A stretch of DNA of 40,450 bases, taken from assembly GCF_004000435.1 (NCBI RefSeq), contig NZ_RBVZ01000015.1, positions 1-40,450 on the forward strand, read 5' to 3'. Origin of the DNA: Alexandriicola marinus. GTDB taxonomy: Bacteria; Pseudomonadota; Alphaproteobacteria; Rhodobacterales; Rhodobacteraceae. The notes beneath the pieces were generated by a model. The model was not told the DNA's origin and ran no database searches. It saw only the letters and a list, made by a program, of their open reading frames with translations. Shown in pieces: positions 35,038 to 40,450 of this stretch (within the stretch, counting starts at the first letter, position 1; each line of letters begins with the position of its first letter). A program made the position numbers and the translations under genes.

Positions 35038-35056
35038 TTGCAGGGCTTTCGGCGGG

Positions 35057-35079
35057 ATTGGTTAGGTTTGCTTACCAAT
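35057..35079 (-). promoter_or_regulatory. Inverted repeat in the lldD promoter region
   Basis: ATTGGT (35057–35062) and ACCAAT (35074–35079) are inverted arms 11 bases apart, 20–42 bases upstream of lldD. A minus-strand TTGTCA (35097–35092) just upstream could be the -35 box, which would put the repeat over the -10 region. GntR-type repressors of lactate genes use TTGGT…ACCAA-like sites, usually with a shorter spacer. Confidence 0.3.
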
Positions 35080-35119
35080 GCGGTGACTTCCTGACAAGAA
35101 GCGCTGATGCCGCACGATC

Positions 35120-35422
35120 TTAGTCGAGGGCGACCCGGATCCCGCCGTGGACGACCCAGATCAGCAGAAGAACCGCGATCACCGGAAAGCACAGCCACAT
35201 GTCGAAGAAGAGGTCCAGCAGAAGACCGGTCATCGTCCCGGCATTCTGATCAAGAAGCGGAGCGGTAAGCCCGGGCGCCACGCTGGCCAGATCGAACCGG
35301 GCCCAGTCCCCTTCGCGGAAGCGATAAACGATTTCAGCGGCGATCTGGATGATCGGGGCCAGAACCATCAACACCATCGACAAGCCCGCCACGAAACCGA
35401 AGTACCGCCTGAGAACGTTCAT
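35120..35422 (-). CDS. Small two-helix membrane protein
   Basis: I do not recognise this 100-residue protein. It has two hydrophobic helices, about residues 9–30 ([22 protein letters not shown]) and 70–93 ([21 protein letters not shown]), joined by a loop with charged residues ([12 protein letters not shown]). Its ATG overlaps the trpA stop (ATGA), so it is translated right after TrpA. The 82-base gap to lldD carries that gene's promoter region. No catalytic motif is visible. Confidence 0.75.
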   Translation of the reverse strand: MNVLRRYFGFVAGLSMVLMVLAPIIQIAAEIVYRFREGDWARFDLASVAPGLTAPLLDQNAGTMTGLLLDLFFDMWLCFPVIAVLLLIWVVHGGIRVALD

Positions 35423-36210
35423 GCCCTGTGCGCACCTTCGGCAAGATCGGCCACAAACTTCAGCACGTCCGCCGGGCTGTCCTTGCGGGCGATCCGTTCA
35501 ACGATCGCCGACCCGACGACGGCGCCATCCGCCACCGAGGCGATCGCTTCGGAGGCTTCGGGCGTCTTGATCCCGAACCCCACGATGACCGGCAGATCGG
35601 TCGACGCCTTGATCCGGGCAACCTCGGGTCCGACATCGGTCGCCTGCGCGTTGGCCGCCCCCGTGATCCCTGTGATCGAGACGTAATAGACAAAGCCCGA
35701 GGTGTTCTGGAGCACCTTTGGCAGCCGCGCGTCATCGGTTGTGGGCGTGGCCAGCCGGATGAAGTTGAGCCCGGCCTTCTGCGCGGGAATGCAAAGTTCG
35801 TCATCCTCTTCGGGCGGAAGGTCCACCACGATCAGCCCGTCGATGCCGGCCTCTTTCGCATCGGCAAGGAAGGTGTCGACCCCGCGATTGTAGATCGGAT
35901 TGTAATACCCCATCAGAACGATCGGTGTCGTGTCGTCGATCTTGCGCAGGTCGCGGGCGATCTGGAGCGTCTTTTCCAGCGTCTGCCCACCGGCCAGCGC
36001 GCGTTGGCCAGCCAGCTGGATCGTCGGGCCATCGGCCATGGGATCGGTGAACGGCACGCCCAACTCGATCACGTCGACGCCCGCGGCCGGCAGGCCAAGC
36101 ACGATCTCTCGCGAGGTTTCATAATCGGGATCGCCGGCCATCACATAGGCCACGAACGCCTTTTTCCCCTCTTGTTTCAGGGTTTCGAACTTGGCGTCGA
36201 TGCGGGTCAT
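35419..36210 (-). CDS. trpA: Tryptophan synthase alpha chain TrpA
   Basis: TrpA cleaves indole-3-glycerol phosphate and passes indole through a tunnel to TrpB. The 263-residue TIM barrel has the catalytic Glu ([19 protein letters not shown]) and Asp (the loop-2 [12 protein letters not shown] region and [11 protein letters not shown]). [11 protein letters not shown] and [11 protein letters not shown] complete the phosphate-binding site. The start [15 protein letters not shown] at 36210 follows AGGCCCATATG-like sequence with GGAGG upstream. It ends with an ATGA overlap with the small membrane protein. About 190 bases separate it from the divergent ychF. Confidence 0.97.
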   Translation of the reverse strand: MTRIDAKFETLKQEGKKAFVAYVMAGDPDYETSREIVLGLPAAGVDVIELGVPFTDPMADGPTIQLAGQRALAGGQTLEKTLQIARDLRKIDDTTPIVLMGYYNPIYNRGVDTFLADAKEAGIDGLIVVDLPPEEDDELCIPAQKAGLNFIRLATPTTDDARLPKVLQNTSGFVYYVSITGITGAANAQATDVGPEVARIKASTDLPVIVGFGIKTPEASEAIASVADGAVVGSAIVERIARKDSPADVLKFVADLAEGAHRA

Positions 36211-36400
36211 ATGGGCCTCCGGATCTGGTTCGGCCCGGTTTGGCCCAAAACAGGCGTCGGTGCAATGGATCTTGGCCCAACGGTCGTTCGCCACGCATCG
36301 GCCGATAGACGCGTGCTTGCCCGGCCCTGCGTCTAGGTTCACCTTGCGACCGGGCGGTTTCGCCCATAGAAGCGCGGCAAATCTTGATGGGAGTGCCGAA

Positions 36401-37498
36401 ATGGGTTTCAGGATGGGTATCGTCGGATTGCCGAATGTCGGCAAGTCCACGCTTTTCAACGCGCTGACCAAGACGGCGGCGGCGCAGGCGGCGAACTTCC
36501 CGTTCTGCACGATCGAGCCGAATGTGGGCGATGTGGCCGTGCCCGATGCCCGGCTCGACAAACTCGCCGATATCGCGAAATCGAAACAGATCATTCCCAC
36601 CCGGATGACCTTTGTGGATATCGCCGGGCTGGTGAAGGGCGCCTCGAAGGGCGAGGGGCTTGGCAATCAGTTCCTCGCCAATATCCGCGAGGTGGATGCC
36701 ATCGCCCATGTGCTGCGCTGCTTCGAGGATGGCGACGTCACCCATGTCGAGGGTCGGGTCGATCCGGTCGCGGATGCCGAGGTGATCGAGACCGAACTGA
36801 TGCTTGCCGATCTCGAGAGCATCGAGAAACGGCTTCAGAATATCGTCCGCAAGGTGCGCGGCGGAGACAAGGAAGCCGTCGAGCATGAACGGCTTCTGAA
36901 GGCCGCGCAAGCGGTTCTCGAAGAAGGCAAGCCCGCCCGCACCGTCGAGGTGGCCGACGAAGACATCAAGGCATGGAAGATGCTTCAGCTTCTGACATCG
37001 AAGCCGGTGCTCTATGTCTGCAATGTCGAGGAGGAGTCGGCGGGAACCGGCAATGCGCAATCCGCGAGAGTGGCCGAAATGGCCGCGGCCGAGGGCAATT
37101 CCCATGTCGTCATCTCGGCCAAGATCGAGGAAGAGATCAGCCAGCTTGATGCCGACGAACAGGAGATGTTCCTGGCCGAGATGGGGCTGGAGGAACCGGG
37201 TCTCGACCGGTTGATCCGGGCCGGCTACGAGCTTTTGAACCTTCAGACCTATTTCACCGTCGGGCCCAAGGAGGCCCGCGCCTGGACGATCCGGCAGGGA
37301 ACGTCGGCCCCCCAGGCGGCTGGTGTGATCCATGGCGATTTCGAGAAGGGCTTCATCCGGGCCGAGACGATCGCCTATGAGGATTTCGTGGGGCTCGGTG
37401 GCGAAGCCGCGGCCAAAGAGGCTGGCAAGATGCGCGCGGAGGGCAAGGCCTACATCGTCAAGGATGGCGACGTGATGCACTTCCTGTTCAATACCTGA
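36401..37498 (+). CDS. ychF: Redox-regulated ATPase/GTPase YchF (OLA1)
   Basis: YchF is an Obg-family P-loop NTPase that prefers ATP and associates with ribosomes. The 365-residue protein has the P-loop GLPNVGKST at residues 9–17, the switch regions [10 protein letters not shown] and [22 protein letters not shown], the unusual G4 region (NVEEES in place of NKxD), a coiled-coil insertion and the C-terminal TGS domain ending in [14 protein letters not shown] precedes the ATG. It is often found next to pth, but here it diverges from trpA. Confidence 0.96.
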   Translation: MGFRMGIVGLPNVGKSTLFNALTKTAAAQAANFPFCTIEPNVGDVAVPDARLDKLADIAKSKQIIPTRMTFVDIAGLVKGASKGEGLGNQFLANIREVDAIAHVLRCFEDGDVTHVEGRVDPVADAEVIETELMLADLESIEKRLQNIVRKVRGGDKEAVEHERLLKAAQAVLEEGKPARTVEVADEDIKAWKMLQLLTSKPVLYVCNVEEESAGTGNAQSARVAEMAAAEGNSHVVISAKIEEEISQLDADEQEMFLAEMGLEEPGLDRLIRAGYELLNLQTYFTVGPKEARAWTIRQGTSAPQAAGVIHGDFEKGFIRAETIAYEDFVGLGGEAAAKEAGKMRAEGKAYIVKDGDVMHFLFNT

Positions 37499-37585
37499 CG
37501 AAGGCCAAGGGCCGGTCCCACGCCATGCTTTGACGCCCGTCAGGGCCGGCAGATGTCCAAAACCGGGAATATATAGACAATTGTA

Positions 37586-37618
37586 GCTTTTGGCGTGGTG
37601 CTTAACCTCGCCAAAAGC
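37586..37618. repeat. Perfect 10-bp inverted repeat upstream of the SUOX-like gene
   Basis: GCTTTTGGCG (37586–37595) and CGCCAAAAGC (37609–37618) are perfect inverted arms with a 13-base centre. No T-run follows on either strand, so an operator is more likely than a terminator. An A/T-rich stretch (GAATATATAG) lies just upstream. Confidence 0.45.
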
Positions 37619-37662
37619 CTTGGCTGAGATGTTGCCTCCGTAGCCAGAAGGAGGCCCTAGCC

Positions 37663-38190
37663 ATGAAGTATTTCCTGCTCACGGCGGCGCTTGGTGCCGC
37701 ATTCGCCCTTCCGATTTCGGCTGTCGCGCAGGCGGTGCCGAACCCAGCCTTTCAGCCGGTCGAGTTGACGCCGATCGCGCATTCCGATGCCACGCTGACC
37801 ATCGTCGACAGTGGCGGTGTCGAACATGTCTATGGCCCTACCGAACTGGAGGGGCTGCCAACCTATGCGCTCCGGACGACGACGCCATGGCGCGAAGAGC
37901 CGGCCCTCTTCGAGGGCGTGCTCCTAGTGGATCTGCTTGCGCGTCACGGGCTCGATCAGGTCGAGGGTGTCTTTGTCCTTGCCGAAAACGACTATGTCAG
38001 CGAGATCGGCCGTGCCGCCTGGGAGACCGGTGCGATCATGATTGCAACCCGCGTCGATGGCCGGCCCCACAGTCGACGCGCGCGTGGTCCGATCCAGTTC
38101 GTGGTCCCGATGCAGGTTCTCGAATCCGAGGAGGCCATCACGACCCAGCATCTCGTCTGGATGGCCGCCAGGATCCGTTCCGCCGATTGA
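37663..38190 (+). CDS. Secreted SUOX-like (molybdopterin-binding-like) protein
   Basis: This 175-residue protein has a signal peptide (MKYFLLTAALGAAFALPISAVAQA). The rest resembles the sulfite-oxidase-type molybdopterin-binding (PF00174-like) fold in short form: GPTELEGLPTYALRTTTPWREEPALFEGVLLVDLLARHGL, VFVLAENDYVSEI, and a closing RARGPIQFVVPM. The conserved Cys that ligates molybdenum is not seen, so it may bind a ligand, not act as an enzyme. AAGGAGG precedes the ATG. Its stop lies 11 bases before the GGDEF–EAL gene, so the two are very likely co-translated. Confidence 0.75.
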   Translation: MKYFLLTAALGAAFALPISAVAQAVPNPAFQPVELTPIAHSDATLTIVDSGGVEHVYGPTELEGLPTYALRTTTPWREEPALFEGVLLVDLLARHGLDQVEGVFVLAENDYVSEIGRAAWETGAIMIATRVDGRPHSRRARGPIQFVVPMQVLESEEAITTQHLVWMAARIRSAD

Positions 38191-38201
38191 ACCGGTGCAG
38201 C

Positions 38202-40250
38202 ATGCAGCATTTGGATCAGTTCATTTCAAGACTTCTTGACGGATTGGCGTCGCGGTTCGGCGTGACTGTTCTTGCAACGATTTTCGCCCTGATCTCGGCC
38301 AGCAGCATCCTCTATGTCGCGAGGTCGACAGATCTTCTGGGGGAGGCCCGAAAGATCATCGACGGCCCTTCGATCCGAAATGGCGCCATCACGGTCTCCG
38401 ATCTCTATCGCGTGACCTCGATCGTGAACCGGGCTGCAGCCGAGGGCGCGTTGAACGACGATTTGCGTTCGGAATTCGAGGTCGCCCTCGATATCCTCTT
38501 TGTCCGGGCAGACACTCTTCAAGGGATCATGGAACAGAACGATGTCCCGGAAGAGGGGCTTCGGGCCCTGTCCAGTCTGTGGAATGTGATCGATCTGGCG
38601 GACGCCGCCCTTGGCGCCGGCGTCGACGATACAGCGGATCTTGCCCGTGACCTGGATGAAGCGGCCGCAGATGCCCATGCGCATCTGATCCGATATCTCG
38701 AGGACAAACATAACGATCAGGCTGCGGCCTTTGCCGGAACGGCCGGCTCTCTCGGCGAGATGGCCCGACGGCATTCGACGTTCATCGCGCTCAATCTGCT
38801 GGTGGCGGTTACCGCGCTTTGCCTCTTGCGCCGGGAAGTCATTGCGCGGCGGTTGCGCAGCGCGGCCGAAGGCAGGGTGGCGCATCTCGCCTACCATGAT
38901 TCCCTGACCGGCCTGCACAATCGGGCATGGTTCACAGACCGGCTCGAAGAGCTTTTCGACAGGTCCGAGGGTCTTCGTCAGATCGGGCAGGGACGCCGGT
39001 GGTCGCTCGTCTACCTTGATCTCGATGATTTCAAGCAGATCAACGACCTTCACGGTCATCAGGCCGGTGACGCCGTCTTGTGCCGGGTCTCCGAAGGTGT
39101 TCGCCGTATCGCCGAAGAACATGGCGGCTGTGCGGCCCGACTTGCGGGTGATGAATTCGCGTTGTTGCTTCCCCTCTCGCATCATCGCACTTTGGAAAGG
39201 TTTGCCGCCAAGCTGATTCCCCAGGCGACTGTCCCGATCGAGCATTCCGGAAGCCGGATCCTGCCACGCCTGTCGATCGGCATCGCATCGGCGGCCAAGC
39301 TCGCCGAAACAGAGGTCGTCTCATCGGCAAGCCTCAGCCGCGCCGCCGATTTCGCCCTTTACTGCGCCAAGGAGGAACCGGGACGCGGCAAGATGCGGCA
39401 ATTCGATGATGATATGGCCCTTCGGTTGTCACAGCGGCGGGCCCGGCTGGATGCGCTGGAACAGGCAATCCTGAACGAGAACCTCGAAGTCTGGCTGCAG
39501 CCCAAGATCGTGCTCGCCACTGGCGCTCATGTCGGCTTTGAAGCGCTGGTCCGCTGGCGGCATGAAGGCGACCTGATCATGCCGATGGAATTCATCACTC
39601 TGGCCGAAGAAAGCGGCCTGATCATCGAGATCGATCGTTTCATGCTACGCGCGGCAACCCGTGCTGTCGCGGAGTGGAACGCCCGTCACGGCAAGGACGT
39701 ATCGGTCAGTATAAATCTGTCAGGCCGTCACATCTCTTCACCCGATCTCGAGTCGCATGTCGCGGCCGCGATCGAGGCATCGGGTCTGCGCCCGGAACAG
39801 CTGACGCTCGAACTGACCGAAAGCGTCGAGGTGCGCGACTGGGGCGCGGTGTCGAAAAAGCTGAACAGACTGAGGGAGTTGGGCTGTCGGCTGTCGCTTG
39901 ATGATTTCGGAACGGGATATTCCTCACTTGGGTATCTCAGACAGATGCCGACCGACGAACTCAAACTCGACAAGAGCTTTGTCACCGATCTCGAGACTTC
40001 GGCCGTCGCCCGCGAGATCGTTGCATCCGTCGTCGACATCGCGAGAACACTTGATCTCGGCGTCGTGATCGAAGGGATCGAGACCCTGGCCCAGGCACAG
40101 ATCGCCGAAGAGCTCGGCTGCGCTGTCGGTCAGGGCTATTTCTTCGGCCGCCCCGTCCCGGCAGGACGCTGCCTGCCACCTGGGATCCCGGACGACCAGA
40201 TCACCAATTCGTCCACCATGTCACTGCCCCGTCTTTACCGACAAAACTGA
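38202..40250 (+). CDS. Membrane GGDEF–EAL protein (cyclic-di-GMP turnover)
   Basis: This 682-residue protein has a first membrane helix (about 19–40), a helical periplasmic region (41–190), a second helix (about 193–210), then a GGDEF domain (about 230–400) and an EAL domain (about 415–665). The GGDEF signature reads AGDEF at 315–319, a variant compatible with activity. The EAL signature is EAL at 447–449, with INLSGRHI, ELTES, LSLDDFGTGYSS, ELKLDKSF, VIEGIET and VGQGYFFGRP all intact, so phosphodiesterase activity is likely. Which activity prevails is unknown. The periplasmic region is probably the sensor and may respond to the SUOX-like partner. ATG 38202 has a weak ribosome-binding site. 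Confidence 0.93.
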   Translation: MQHLDQFISRLLDGLASRFGVTVLATIFALISASSILYVARSTDLLGEARKIIDGPSIRNGAITVSDLYRVTSIVNRAAAEGALNDDLRSEFEVALDILFVRADTLQGIMEQNDVPEEGLRALSSLWNVIDLADAALGAGVDDTADLARDLDEAAADAHAHLIRYLEDKHNDQAAAFAGTAGSLGEMARRHSTFIALNLLVAVTALCLLRREVIARRLRSAAEGRVAHLAYHDSLTGLHNRAWFTDRLEELFDRSEGLRQIGQGRRWSLVYLDLDDFKQINDLHGHQAGDAVLCRVSEGVRRIAEEHGGCAARLAGDEFALLLPLSHHRTLERFAAKLIPQATVPIEHSGSRILPRLSIGIASAAKLAETEVVSSASLSRAADFALYCAKEEPGRGKMRQFDDDMALRLSQRRARLDALEQAILNENLEVWLQPKIVLATGAHVGFEALVRWRHEGDLIMPMEFITLAEESGLIIEIDRFMLRAATRAVAEWNARHGKDVSVSINLSGRHISSPDLESHVAAAIEASGLRPEQLTLELTESVEVRDWGAVSKKLNRLRELGCRLSLDDFGTGYSSLGYLRQMPTDELKLDKSFVTDLETSAVAREIVASVVDIARTLDLGVVIEGIETLAQAQIAEELGCAVGQGYFFGRPVPAGRCLPPGIPDDQITNSSTMSLPRLYRQN

Positions 40251-40382
40251 CAGGACGCGCGCAATCATTGGCGCCCTCACCAGTGGCTCCGACCCTCCCG
40301 GGCTGTCTCCTTCGAAAATCCCGCGTCTACTGCCTCGGTTTTTGCCTTGTTTCCCGCGCGCCCCCCCGATAAACGGATCGAC

Positions 40383-40450
40383 GGAGACGTGGCCGAGTGG
40401 TCGAAGGCGCTCCCCTGCTAAGGGAGTAGGCGGGAAACCGTCTCGAGGGT
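40383..40450 (+). tRNA. tRNA-Ser(GCT), cut by the window edge
   Basis: The acceptor strand GGAGACG, a D-arm (GTGGCCGAGTGGTCGAAGGC), and the anticodon arm CTCCC-CTGCTAA-GGGAG are clear, with anticodon GCT (40417–40419) reading AGC/AGU serine codons. A long variable arm (GTAGGCGGGAAACCGTCTC) confirms tRNA-Ser. The T arm and 3' acceptor strand lie beyond the window. Confidence 0.95.

Overview
The window is GC-rich, densely coding chromosomal DNA from an alphaproteobacterium, most likely a member of the Rhodobacterales (Roseobacter group). Four things point there: a fabA–fabB–fabI block divergent from an Irr-type Fur regulator; the order miaB–phoH–ybeY–corC–lnt–metK–trmB; the order aroA–cmk–rpsA–ihfB–lapA–trpF; and a metK leader that matches the SAM/SAH riboswitch, a class described from Rhodobacterales. 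There is no plasmid, phage or CRISPR signature. Taxonomy is inferred from gene content and order only.

Layout. 1–3.5 kb: fatty-acid synthesis genes fabI (cut by the window edge), fabB and fabA on the minus strand, with a small P-loop kinase between fabA and fabB, and irr divergent. 3.6–5.0 kb: a RAYT-like (REP-associated tyrosine transposase) protein that has lost its catalytic residues, and a glycosyltransferase-like protein. 5.1–13.7 kb: a plus-strand housekeeping run (miaB, phoH/ybeZ, ybeY, corC, lnt, metK, trmB), interrupted after miaB by an OmpA-like protein and a lipoprotein that share a 33-residue module. 13.8–16.8 kb: aroA, a GFA-family protein, cmk and a CAT-like acyltransferase, chained by 4-base ATGA overlaps. 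16.8–20.3 kb: accessory genes (secreted hypothetical, SGNH esterase, acidic beta-helix protein) between cmk and rpsA. 20.6–24.9 kb: rpsA, ihfB, lapA, trpF, rplY. 25.0–28.5 kb: chrA, pth and two DUF-family proteins (DUF2332, DUF2237).

28.5–36.2 kb is read from the minus strand. It holds a three-gene unit of two PepSY-like secreted proteins with poly-Asp tails and a membrane-anchored LuxR-type regulator, then trpB, an amylosucrase, an alpha-hydroxy-acid (lactate) dehydrogenase, a small membrane protein and trpA. 36.4–40.3 kb on the plus strand holds ychF, a secreted SUOX-like (molybdopterin-binding-like) protein and a membrane GGDEF–EAL protein. A tRNA-Ser(GCT) is cut by the right edge.

Most of the window is core metabolism and translation. 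The less ordinary parts are the SAM/SAH riboswitch hiding the metK ribosome-binding site; the PepSY/poly-Asp/LuxR unit with a cluster of TAAACC(C)GGG repeats upstream; the duplicated module in the OmpA-like/lipoprotein pair; the catalytically dead RAYT relative; and the SUOX-like partner of the GGDEF–EAL protein. I see no clear-cut new defence or mobile system; the PepSY/LuxR unit is the best candidate for an undescribed system.
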